From contig NC_013169.1 of assembly GCF_000023925.1 (NCBI RefSeq), forward strand, positions 1,612,001 to 1,676,000: a stretch of 64,000 nucleotides of DNA. The letters are read 5' to 3'. The translations under genes and the position numbers were made by a program. The notes beneath the pieces were generated by a model that was not told the DNA's origin, did not search any database, and saw nothing but the letters and a program-made list of their open reading frames with translations. Every line of letters begins with the position of its first letter. The stretch's first letter is position 1. The stretch comes from Kytococcus sedentarius DSM 20547 (GTDB lineage: Bacteria > Actinomycetota > Actinomycetes > Actinomycetales > Dermatophilaceae). Shown piece by piece: positions 20,286 through 28,133 of this stretch.

Positions 20286-22049
20286 ATGAGCACACCCACC
20301 GCTGAGTTCCACGCCGCCCGTGACGCCGTCCTGGCGCTGCACGACGCCGACGACGCAGCAGTCGACGCCTTCGTGATGCCCCGCCCGACGGAGTTCAACT
20401 GGGGCCTGCACCACATCGATGCCGTGGCCGCCGGCCCGCGCGCGGACACCCCCGCGCTGCGGATCGTCGACATCGTGAAGGACGGCACCCGCACCCACCA
20501 GCTGACCTGGGCCGAGGTTTCCGCCACCTCCTCCCAGATGGCCAACCACCTGCGGGACAACGGGGTCGCGCGCGGGGACCGCGTGCTGGTGATGCTCGGC
20601 AACCAGACCGAGCTGTGGCAGGTGATGGTCGGCTGCATCAAGCTCGGCGCAGAGGTCATCCCGGCCACCACCCTGCTCACCCCGGAGGACCTCACCGACC
20701 GGGTCGCCCGCGGGAAGGTGAAGCACGTCATCACCAACGCGTACGAGGCCAGGACCTTCGCCAAGGTGGACGGTGAGTTCCAGCGCTTCGCCGTCTGCGG
20801 GGACGACGAGACACCCGAGGGCTGGCTGCGCCTGGAGGACTTCGCCTCTGCCCCCACCGAGTTCACCCCCGAGGCCCCGACCCGGGCCGACGACACGATG
20901 CTGCTCTACTTCACCTCCGGCACCACCTCGGCGCCCAAGCTGGTGGAGCACACGCACACCAGCTACACCTACGGGGCCCTGTCCACCATGTTCTGGGTGG
21001 GCCTGCGCCCCGGGGACGTGCACGTGAACATCTCCTCCCCCGGCTGGGCCAAGCACGCGTGGAGCTCGTTGTTCACGCCATGGACGGCCGAGGCCACCAT
21101 CCTGGTCATCAACCAGCCGCGCTTCGACGCCGCCACGCTGCTGCAGGTGCTGGCCGACGAGGGCGCCACCACCTTCTGCGCGCCGCCGACGGTCTACCGC
21201 ATGCTCATCCAGCAGGACCTGGCCGCCTGGCGCGAGCGCCTGGCCATCCGCGAGATGGTCGGGGCCGGCGAGCCGCTGAACCCCGAGGTGATCCGCGCGG
21301 TCGAGAAGGGCCTGGGCGTGACCATCCGCGACGGCTTCGGCCAGACCGAGACCACCGCCCAGATCGGCAACCCGCCCGGCCGACCGCTCAAGCCCGGCTC
21401 GATGGGGCGTCCGCTGCCCGGGTACGACGTGGTGCTGCTCGATGCGGCCACCGGCACCGAGGTGACCGAACCCGGCGAGGAGGGCGAGCTGTGCCTCCGC
21501 CTCGAGGGGGCGGGAGGGCGCCCCATCGGCCTGATGGTGGGCTACCACGGTGATGCCGACCGCACCGCGGCGTCGATGCGGGACGGGGCGTACCACACCG
21601 GTGACGTGGCCATGCGTGACGCCGACGGCTACATCACCTACGTGGGGCGCGCCGACGACGTGTTCAAGGCCAGCGACTACCGCATCAGCCCGTTCGAGGT
21701 GGAGTCGGTCCTCATCGAGCACGAGCTCGTGGCCGAGGCCGCCGTGATCCCCTCCCCCGACCCGACGCGCCTGGCGGTGCCGAAGGCCTACGTCGTGCTC
21801 GTGGAGGGCACCGAGCCCAGCCGGGAGATCGCCGAGTCGATCCTGTCCTACTGCCGCGCGAACCTGGCCCCCTACAAGCGGGTGCGCCGGCTGGAGTTCG
21901 GCGAGCTGCCCAAGACGGTCTCGGGCAAGATCCGGCGCGTGGAGCTCAAGGCGCGCGAGAACGAGTTCCACCCGGTCGGCGACGACCCCACCGAGCGGGC
22001 GAGCGAGTGGGAGTTCTGGGAGAGCGACTTCCCCGACCTGAAGGGCTGA
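20286..22049 (+). CDS. acyl-CoA synthetase (AMP-forming)
   Basis: A 587-aa adenylate-forming ligase that activates a carboxylic acid to its acyl-CoA. Motifs appear in order: the P-loop YFTSGTTSAPKLVEH near 205-220, the aromatic/Thr motif GFGQTETTAQIG, HTGDVAMRDADGY, the hinge KASDYRISPFEVE and the C-terminal PKTVSGKIRRVE with the catalytic Lys. It resembles medium-chain/benzoate-type ligases more than acetyl-CoA synthetase, but the acid used cannot be told. The Lys in PKTVSGK is the residue that GNAT regulators acetylate in this family, and such a regulator is encoded divergently. A hairpin follows at 22065-22094. Confidence 0.92.
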   Translation: MSTPTAEFHAARDAVLALHDADDAAVDAFVMPRPTEFNWGLHHIDAVAAGPRADTPALRIVDIVKDGTRTHQLTWAEVSATSSQMANHLRDNGVARGDRVLVMLGNQTELWQVMVGCIKLGAEVIPATTLLTPEDLTDRVARGKVKHVITNAYEARTFAKVDGEFQRFAVCGDDETPEGWLRLEDFASAPTEFTPEAPTRADDTMLLYFTSGTTSAPKLVEHTHTSYTYGALSTMFWVGLRPGDVHVNISSPGWAKHAWSSLFTPWTAEATILVINQPRFDAATLLQVLADEGATTFCAPPTVYRMLIQQDLAAWRERLAIREMVGAGEPLNPEVIRAVEKGLGVTIRDGFGQTETTAQIGNPPGRPLKPGSMGRPLPGYDVVLLDAATGTEVTEPGEEGELCLRLEGAGGRPIGLMVGYHGDADRTAASMRDGAYHTGDVAMRDADGYITYVGRADDVFKASDYRISPFEVESVLIEHELVAEAAVIPSPDPTRLAVPKAYVVLVEGTEPSREIAESILSYCRANLAPYKRVRRLEFGELPKTVSGKIRRVELKARENEFHPVGDDPTERASEWEFWESDFPDLKG

Positions 22050-22064
22050 ACGCCCCCTCCTGCT

Positions 22065-22094
22065 GCGGCCGGGCCCCACGGGTGCCCGGCCGCA
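22065..22094 (+). terminator. hairpin after the acyl-CoA synthetase gene
   Basis: Perfect 11-bp arms TGCGGCCGGGC (22065-22075) and GCCCGGCCGCA (22084-22094), starting 16 nt after the stop codon. It separates this gene from parC. Confidence 0.65.
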
Positions 22095-22130
22095 GGCGCG
22101 TTGGTGCGGGCGATTCGGCCCGGTGTGGCC

Positions 22131-22136
22131 GATACT
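22131..22136 (+). promoter_or_regulatory. -10 element of parC (leaderless)
   Basis: GATACT ends 7 nt before the GTG at 22144, supporting that start. Confidence 0.45.
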
Positions 22137-22143
22137 GACGCCC

Positions 22144-24615
22144 GTGCCGAAGAACTCCAAGGACCTCCAGACGCCCACGCAGGTGGCCGACACGGTCATC
22201 GACATCGACGTCGAGGAGGAGATGAGCTCGGCGTTCCTCGAGTACGCCTACTCGGTCATCTACTCCCGCGCCCTGCCCGACGCCCGCGACGGCCTCAAGC
22301 CGGTGCAGCGCCGCATCCTGTTCGGCATGGACGAGCTCGGCCTGCGCCCGGACCGCGGGTACGTGAAGTCCTCCCGCGTGGTCGGCGAGGTGATGGGCAA
22401 GTACCACCCGCACGGTGACACCGCCATCTACGACGCCCTGGTGCGCCTGGCCCAGCCCTTCTCGATGCGGGTGCCCCTGGTGGACGGCCACGGCAACTTC
22501 GGCTCGCTGGACGACGGGCCGGCCGCCAGCCGCTACACCGAGGCCCGCATGGCGCCGGCCGCGCTGCTCATGACGCAGACGCTGGACGAGGACACCGTCG
22601 ACATGGTGCCCAACTACGACGACCAGCTGCTGCAGCCCGAGGTGCTCCCCGCGGCCTATCCCAACCTGCTGGTCAACGGCGCCAGCGGCATCGCGGTGGG
22701 CATGGCCACCAACATCGCCCCCCACAACATGGGTGAGGTGATCGCCGCCGCCCGCCACCTGCTGGACAACCCGGGCGCCACCGTCGAGGACCTGATGCGC
22801 TTCGTCCCCGGGCCGGACCTGCCCGGCGGCGGGCGCATCGTGGGCCTGGACGGCATCCGTGACGCCTACCGCACCGGGCGCGGGTCCTTCCGCACCCGGG
22901 CGACGGTCCGCATCGAGAACGTCACCCCCCGGCGCAAGGGGATCGTGGTCACCGAGCTGCCCTACCTGGTGGGGCCGGAGAAGGTGATCGCCAAGCTCAA
23001 GACGCAGGTGCAGGCCAAGAAGCTGCAGGGCATCGCCGACGTCAAGGACCTCACCGATCGGCACAAGGGACTGCAGCTGGTGATCGAGGTGAAGAACGGC
23101 TTCAACCCCGAGGCCGTGCTCGCCCAGCTGTACAAGCAGACGCCGATGGAGGAGTCCTTCGGCATCAACAACGTCGCCCTGGTGGACGGCCAGCCGCGCA
23201 CCCTGGGGCTGCGCGAGCTGCTGGCCGTGTACGTCGACTTCCGGTGCGAGGTGGTGCGCCGCCGCACCGAGTTCCGCCTGCGCAAGAGGCAGGAGCGCCT
23301 GCACCTGGTGGAGGGCCTGCTGCTGGCGATCCTCGACATCGACGAGGTCATCCAGCTCATCCGCTCCTCGGACGACACCGCCGAGGCCCGCACGCGCCTG
23401 ATGCAGGTCTTCGACCTCTCCGAGCTGCAGGCCAACTACATTCTGGAGCTGCAGCTGCGGCGCCTGACGAAGTTCTCCCGCATCGAGCTGGAGACCGAGC
23501 GCGACGACCTGCTGCGGGCGATCGAGGAGCTGCAGGCAATCCTGGCCGACGAGGCGCTGCTGCGCCGCGTGGTGAGCGACGAGCTGGCCGCCGTGGCCAA
23601 GGAGCACGCCACGCCCCGCCGCACGGTGCTGCTGGAGAGCGAGGCCGCCGCCGCGATGACGCCGGCCGCGCCGCTGGAGGTGGCCGACGACCCGGTGACC
23701 GTGGTGCTCTCCGCGACGGGGCTGGTCGCCCGCGTGCCGCGGGGCGAGGACACCCCATCGGTGCTGTCGCGCGACGACGTCCGCGCGGCCGGTGCGGGGC
23801 GCGTGGACCACGACGCGCTCGCCTCGGTGGTCGCCTCGACGGCGCGGGGCACGGTGGGTCTGGTGACCTCGACCGGGCGTCTGGTGCGCCTGTCGGTGGT
23901 GGACCTCCCGGCGCTGCCCGGCTCGGACGCCCTGGGCATGGCAGGTGGCGCACCGCTGGCCGCGTTCACCGAGCTCGCCGGCGGGGAGCGACCGCTGGCG
24001 CTGGTGCGCGTGGAGGGCGCGGAGGACTCCCCCGGGCTCGCCCTGGCCACCGCCGGCGGCGTGGTCAAGCGGGTGCGCCCGGACTACCCGGGCGGCAAGG
24101 ACTCCTTCGAGGTCATCACCCTGGCCGACGGGGACGAGCTGGTGGGCGCGGTCGAGCTCGCCACCGGCGAGGAGGACCTCGTGTTCGTCACCGATGCGGC
24201 CGCGCTGCTCACGTACTCCGCCTCGCTGGTGCGCCCGCAGGGCCGCAGCGGGAGCGGGGTGGCCGGCATCAAGGTGCCCGAGGGACAGCGGGTGCTGGGC
24301 TTCGCCGCGGTGCCCGCCGCATCGGAGGACGCGATGGTGGTGACGGTCGCCGGATCATCCGGGGCCCTGCCCGGGACCGATGCGGGGACCGTCAAGGTGA
24401 CGCCGCTGTCCGCCTACCCCGCCAAGGGACGCGCCACGGCCGGCGTCCGCTGCCACCGTCTGCTGAAGGGCGAGGACGGGCTGATGCTTGCCTGGGTTGG
24501 GGCCGACCCTCGGGCCGTTGACGCCACCGGCCGGGCCGTGGAGCTGCCGGAGCCCACCGAGCGGCGGGACGGGTCCGGGACGGGTGTGAGCGCCCCCATC
24601 GCGGCGATCGGCTGA
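22144..24615 (+). CDS. parC: DNA topoisomerase IV subunit A (ParC/GyrA-like)
   Basis: Breakage-reunion subunit of a type IIA topoisomerase that separates replicated chromosomes. 823 aa. The winged-helix/tower domain is at the N-terminus: [20 protein letters not shown], the quinolone-determining stretch [19 protein letters not shown], and the catalytic Tyr in [10 protein letters not shown]. Beta-propeller repeats ([23 protein letters not shown]) fill the C-terminal third. The GTG at 22144 is preferred; an in-frame GTG lies 21 nt upstream. Its ParE partner is on the opposite strand at 32.6-34.7 kb. The pair is normally close in relatives; here about 8 kb of accessory genes lie between. Confidence 0.93.
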   Translation: MPKNSKDLQTPTQVADTVIDIDVEEEMSSAFLEYAYSVIYSRALPDARDGLKPVQRRILFGMDELGLRPDRGYVKSSRVVGEVMGKYHPHGDTAIYDALVRLAQPFSMRVPLVDGHGNFGSLDDGPAASRYTEARMAPAALLMTQTLDEDTVDMVPNYDDQLLQPEVLPAAYPNLLVNGASGIAVGMATNIAPHNMGEVIAAARHLLDNPGATVEDLMRFVPGPDLPGGGRIVGLDGIRDAYRTGRGSFRTRATVRIENVTPRRKGIVVTELPYLVGPEKVIAKLKTQVQAKKLQGIADVKDLTDRHKGLQLVIEVKNGFNPEAVLAQLYKQTPMEESFGINNVALVDGQPRTLGLRELLAVYVDFRCEVVRRRTEFRLRKRQERLHLVEGLLLAILDIDEVIQLIRSSDDTAEARTRLMQVFDLSELQANYILELQLRRLTKFSRIELETERDDLLRAIEELQAILADEALLRRVVSDELAAVAKEHATPRRTVLLESEAAAAMTPAAPLEVADDPVTVVLSATGLVARVPRGEDTPSVLSRDDVRAAGAGRVDHDALASVVASTARGTVGLVTSTGRLVRLSVVDLPALPGSDALGMAGGAPLAAFTELAGGERPLALVRVEGAEDSPGLALATAGGVVKRVRPDYPGGKDSFEVITLADGDELVGAVELATGEEDLVFVTDAAALLTYSASLVRPQGRSGSGVAGIKVPEGQRVLGFAAVPAASEDAMVVTVAGSSGALPGTDAGTVKVTPLSAYPAKGRATAGVRCHRLLKGEDGLMLAWVGADPRAVDATGRAVELPEPTERRDGSGTGVSAPIAAIG

Positions 24616-24730
24616 TCGGGGGCCAGGGTAAAGATTCGGTCAGTTTCTGTCGAGTGGCTTGATCCCTCCCCCCCGTGCCGCACTCTCTCAAAGCCCCATC
24701 AGAGGGCTCTGCCGAGAACGGAACAGACCC

Positions 24731-25060
24731 ATGCATGGAGACCAGATTCGCGTCCGGGACTACATCTCTGACGTCAACAAGACAGATGACCGCGGCGCCC
24801 AAGGACACATCAACTTCTCCGCCCACAAGAAGCACAGCTCCGTGGGCGGTCAGTCGATCTCCTGCGGAACCGGATGGTGGAAGCACGATGAGTGGTCCTC
24901 GCCGGTGTTCACGGGCTACGGCACGGAGATGTGGCCGACGTCCGGCGTTGCCAGCAACGGGAACTCGATGCGCGCCGCGGTGAAGATTTGCCGCGACCGG
25001 CCGTGGTACCACGGTGGCGACGTGTGCTCGGCACCCCGCCACGGCGGATTCAACTCTTGA
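24731..25060 (+). CDS. unrecognised 109-aa Trp/His/Cys-containing protein, first gene of the ABC/SdpI cluster
   Basis: A small protein of no family I recognise. It has no signal peptide or membrane segment. The middle is aromatic and His rich (AHKKHSSVGGQSISCGTGWW, KHDEWSSPVFTGYGTEMW). Three Cys occur near residues 50, 92 and 103 (SCGTGWW, KICRDRP, DVCSAPR). Base composition at codon position three shows this frame is the coding one. The TGA overlaps the ATG of the next gene by one base (TGATG), strong evidence for an operon. The ATG at 24731 is chosen although its ribosome site is weak; the frame stays open upstream to a TTG at 24659. It could be an exported bacteriocin-like peptide without a leader, or a cytosolic partner of the transporter. 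Confidence 0.65.
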   Translation: MHGDQIRVRDYISDVNKTDDRGAQGHINFSAHKKHSSVGGQSISCGTGWWKHDEWSSPVFTGYGTEMWPTSGVASNGNSMRAAVKICRDRPWYHGGDVCSAPRHGGFNS

Positions 25061-25758
25061 TGGCCGGCATCGAGCTGCGGGACTTCTGCGTCAGACGCGG
25101 CAACCGCACGGTGCTGTCCACCGACGTGACGCACCTGGGGGACACGTTCATCACGGTCGTCGGAGTGAATGGCTCAGGGAAGAGCTCCCTCATCGGGGCC
25201 ATGGCCGGGGTCCTCCCCCACCGCGGAACCATCGAGGTGGGGGGATCGTCGATCACGCGTGTCTCGGTCGGCTACGCACCGCAGAGCATCAGGTGGCCAC
25301 AGCATCTGACGGCCCACGACCTGTGCGAGCTCGCCTTCCGCCTCCGGGCACCCCGGCGCGGCAGAACCGACGCGAGCGATGCAGCGGAGCAGGCACTGGC
25401 CCGTACGCGCCTCGAGCCACAGGCCGGCACTCCGGTCCACAGTCTCTCCGGGGGGCAGCGGAAGCGACTCACGGTGGCGCAGGCCCTCTGCCCGCTCCCT
25501 GGGGTGCTCCTGCTCGACGAGCCCACCTCGGAGACGGACGTCGTCTTCCGCCAGGAGTTCGCCCGTGTCCTGCACGGCATCGCCCAGGAGGTCACCGTCG
25601 TGAGCTCCACCCACCTGCTCGAGGACGTGGAGGCATGGGGCGACTACGTCACCATCGTGCAGGCAGGGGGCCTCACCAGCGCACGTCTTCCCGCACACGG
25701 GACGGACGTCCGGACGGCAGCGGTGCGGGAGATCTCCACGCAGCTGGGGCGAGGCTGA
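25060..25758 (+). CDS. ABC transporter ATP-binding protein
   Basis: A 232-aa nucleotide-binding subunit that would power the membrane proteins encoded next. Walker A is VVGVNGSGKSSLIGA near residues 31-45, the Q-loop is in GYAPQSIRWPQ, the signature is HSLSGGQRKRLTV, Walker B is GVLLLDEPTSETD and the switch His is in VSSTHLLED. It belongs to the branch that serves ABC-2-like exporters and peptide-resistance systems. The start is the ATG overlapping the previous stop by one base. One nt after its TGA a GTG opens the permease frame. The coupling of three genes points to one functional unit. Confidence 0.9.
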   Translation: MAGIELRDFCVRRGNRTVLSTDVTHLGDTFITVVGVNGSGKSSLIGAMAGVLPHRGTIEVGGSSITRVSVGYAPQSIRWPQHLTAHDLCELAFRLRAPRRGRTDASDAAEQALARTRLEPQAGTPVHSLSGGQRKRLTVAQALCPLPGVLLLDEPTSETDVVFRQEFARVLHGIAQEVTVVSSTHLLEDVEAWGDYVTIVQAGGLTSARLPAHGTDVRTAAVREISTQLGRG

Positions 25759-25759
25759 C

Positions 25760-26925
25760 GTGGGGCTCCTCACGTGGCAACGTCCTCTCTTCTGGGTGGC
25801 ATTCGTCCTCGCGCTCCTGGGGGGGGCGCGGTGGCCGTCCTGAGCAGTATCGACATCTGGAGGGTCGACCCGGGCAAGAGCGTCACAGCAGCAACATCCA
25901 TCGCGGCGCTGAACACCCCCTTGACGGCGGCGATCGCGGGCTGGTCGACGCGTTCCCTCCTCGTAGACGGCCGAGGTGACTGGCTGCACAGCACCGGGCG
26001 GCTGGGCCGGATGGTGGCCCTTGGCGCACTGGTGCCGACTCTCCTGGCCCTGCTCGTTGGCCTCGAAGCCATGGCCACGACCATGGCGCTGGGCCCGGGG
26101 GAACACGTCCTGCCCTGGCTGCCCGGTGCTGTCATTGCACTGCTCCTCAGCTCCCTGACCGGTGGCGTAGTCGGTGCTGGCGTCGCTCTCCTCTGGCGGC
26201 ATCCCCTGGCGCCCGTCGTGACCATGGTCGCCCTGTGGACCGCCACCGCCTTCGCCACCGACGGTTTCGTGGAGGTCTTTGCAACCGGCGGAGGACTGGG
26301 TGAGGGAGTGGGCCGCCAGTACTCGTGGGAGATCGTCACCATCCGTGCGGTGGTAGCCGCGTTGTTGGCCGGTTGCGTGCTCCTGATGGCGTGGGCGGCC
26401 ACATCCGGCCCCACCACCCTGCTGCGGCTCTCCGGGCTGGCCCCCTTGGTGGTCCTCCTGACCGTGGGCACGGCGGTCACGGATGTGCAGGAGATCGTGA
26501 GCGACCCGTCGGCCGAGGCCAGCGAGTGCGCCGGGTTGGAGCCCGTGGTGTGCGTCCTGCCCGGCCACGAGAGGTACCTGCCGTCGGCCCAGGACGCGGC
26601 AGGGAACCTCTACGCACTGGACCTGCCGGTCGAGCGTGAGGCCGTCATGATCATCACGGAGCTCCCACCCGACCGGATCCAGGAGATCTTCGACTCCGAA
26701 GAACCGCGACCATTGACGAGCCGGTTGTCCACCCTGTGGATCGAGGGATCGGGCAGGGTCTCGATTGCCGCCTCCTGGGCCTCTCCCCCGGAGTGTGGGA
26801 TGGCCGTGCCGTCACCTCAGGCTCTGGCCTCCCAGACGCCCCGTGCCCGCGTCATCAACTGGATGGCGACCGGTAAGGGCGACCGCCCCTCGGCCCAGGA
26901 CGTCGAGGACGCTTTCTCGTGTTGA
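25760..26925 (+). CDS. ABC-2-like permease with an apparent frameshift at a G8 run
   Basis: A membrane subunit that needs a -1 shift to be read whole. From the GTG at 25760 the frame reads VGLLTWQRPLFWVAFVLALL, a typical permease N-terminus, then stops soon after eight G (25819-25826). One extra G would join it to the downstream frame, giving about 388 aa. Six hydrophobic helices are visible (for example LGRMVALGALVPTLLALLVG and GAVIALLLSSLTGGVVGAG). An outside domain of about 135 residues with three Cys follows, ending DAFSC. An internal GTG at 25831 could start a shorter form. Causes may be a sequencing error, phase variation or programmed slippage. It overlaps the next gene by 7 nt. Confidence 0.75.
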
Positions 26926-27551
26926 CCACCCTGGCCCTGCTGGTCCTGCGACTGCACCCATGGCGGACCTGCGCGGCCCTCCTCGTGGTGGCCGCCGGCA
27001 TGCACGCACTCGTGGGCCACCACACGCTGGTCATCCCCTCGCTCTCTGGGAGCACCGCCCAGGTCTCCACCGCTGCAGCCACCCTCGTGGCCACTGCCGT
27101 CATCTGGTCCTCCCGGCAGGAGGTGGCGTGGGAGGCGTGGAGAGCGGTGTTCACGAGCAGGTCGGTCACCTGGCTCTTCTCCGGTCTCACCGCCGGAGCG
27201 GCTCTGGCCGTCGCTGCGCTGCTGGAGCTCGCGGGCGTACCCACGCTCAAGGGGTGGACCAGTGCGATCGCCTGCGGGCTGGTTGCGGTGGCCCTCATTC
27301 CGTCCCGGCAGGCAGCGGTTGCAACCCTCTGGGTGGTGGTCATCCTCTCCGTGCCCCTCACGCCGGGCACCTGGGACGACAAGCCGTTCCCGTGGTGGCC
27401 GGTCCACTGGTACGGCGGCACGGTGGACCCTTGGTGGACTGCCCTGACACTGGGCAGTCCACTACTCTTCGTCGTGTCCGTGTCCCTGCGGGAGGGGTGG
27501 CAGCCACCCGAGGTCGAGGCACGCGGGCTGGAACGGTTCGGACGTTCGTGA
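26919..27551 (+). CDS. membrane protein of the ABC cluster, 210 aa
   Basis: An unrecognised integral membrane protein with about six hydrophobic segments (ALLVVAAGMHALVG, VSTAAATLVATAVIW, SGLTAGAALAVAALLELAG, AIACGLVAVALIP, AAVATLWVVVILSVPL and LGSPLLFVVSVSL). A Trp-rich outside loop (PFPWWPVHWYGGTVDPWW) sits before the last helix. The GTG start overlaps the end of the permease by 7 nt, so it is probably a second half of the same transporter. Its size and helix count suit a heterodimeric ABC-2 permease or an accessory immunity subunit. No family is assigned. Confidence 0.75.
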   Translation: MLTTLALLVLRLHPWRTCAALLVVAAGMHALVGHHTLVIPSLSGSTAQVSTAAATLVATAVIWSSRQEVAWEAWRAVFTSRSVTWLFSGLTAGAALAVAALLELAGVPTLKGWTSAIACGLVAVALIPSRQAAVATLWVVVILSVPLTPGTWDDKPFPWWPVHWYGGTVDPWWTALTLGSPLLFVVSVSLREGWQPPEVEARGLERFGRS

Positions 27552-27563
27552 GGAGTTCATGAC

Positions 27564-27929
27564 GTGCCTGTCACAGAGGCAACGCTCGTCCTGGTCGTCC
27601 TGACCGTCCTGTCGTCATGTGCCGCGCTGGTGGTCGCCAGCTGCGCCTCGGGAGGGATTTCCCCGAACAACCTCATCGGACTGCGCGTCGGAAGGGCGCT
27701 CTCGAGTGACGCGGCCTGGCGGTCCGTGCACAGGGCCGCACTCTGGCCCATTGCCGCGGGGGCGCTCCTGATGGCCCTCTCCTGCGTGGGCCTCGTCCTG
27801 GACCACCACGTCGTGGACCGGGCGCCGTTCCTGTCCCCCGGGGAGTACGTGAGAGGTGGCCTGGCGGCCTTCGTCCTCTCCGTCGTCCTCGGCACGATGC
27901 TGGGGTACCGCGCCGGTGAACGGCTGTGA
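27564..27929 (+). CDS. SdpI-family immunity-like membrane protein
   Basis: A 121-aa protein with three hydrophobic helices and the SdpI/YhfL signature NNLIGLRVGRALSSDAAW followed by VHRAA, between helices one and two. In Bacillus, SdpI protects the producer from the killing peptide SdpC. Many actinobacterial homologues are stand-alone and unproven. Here it follows a small peptide gene, an ABC ATPase and two membrane proteins, which favours an immunity or sensing role. The GTG start has a GAGGAG ribosome site. It begins 12 nt after the previous gene and closes the clear part of the cluster. Confidence 0.8.
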   Translation: MPVTEATLVLVVLTVLSSCAALVVASCASGGISPNNLIGLRVGRALSSDAAWRSVHRAALWPIAAGALLMALSCVGLVLDHHVVDRAPFLSPGEYVRGGLAAFVLSVVLGTMLGYRAGERL

Positions 27930-27956
27930 TGCCGGAGCCTCGCCGGTGATCCTCGG

Positions 27957-28040
27957 GTGACGGAGCAGGGGGCACTCATCGCCTCCCTGGCCGTGGCGCT
28001 CCTGGTGTCCATGGCGTCCACCGCCAGCAACGACTCCTGA
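27957..28040 (+). CDS. possible 27-aa hydrophobic small ORF
   Basis: GTG to TGA, 28 codons. The peptide has a single helix-like stretch (ALIASLAVALLVSMAS) between a short acidic start and a polar tail. GC-rich codons and the position right after the SdpI-like gene make it a candidate small membrane peptide. The ribosome site is weak (GGTGAT) and chance cannot be excluded. Treat as tentative. Confidence 0.3.
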   Translation: MTEQGALIASLAVALLVSMASTASNDS

Positions 28041-28089
28041 CGGCCACGGGCACCCACACCCCCTCCACGGGCGCGTGGTCCACGTCACG

Positions 28090-28095
28090 CATACT
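28090..28095 (+). promoter_or_regulatory. -10 element upstream of the AtoE-like gene
   Basis: CATACT, 38 nt before the GTG start, preceded by the small palindrome CGTGGTCCACG (28074-28084) that may be an operator. A GGAGG ribosome site follows, so this gene has a leader. Confidence 0.4.
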
Positions 28096-28133
28096 GGCGC
28101 GGTCGTTGCCCGCCCCCACCCCGGAGGTCCCCC

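Noticed and set aside
24675-24983. Alternative frame (102 codons) over the small peptide gene
   Set aside because: Ser/Thr/Pro/Arg-rich with poor codon-position bias, and it does not link to the next start, whereas the chosen frame overlaps it.
24731-25060. Naming the small protein a lactococcin 972 family bacteriocin
   Set aside because: Some resemblance in composition and ABC context, but no signal peptide and the typical core pattern is not matched.
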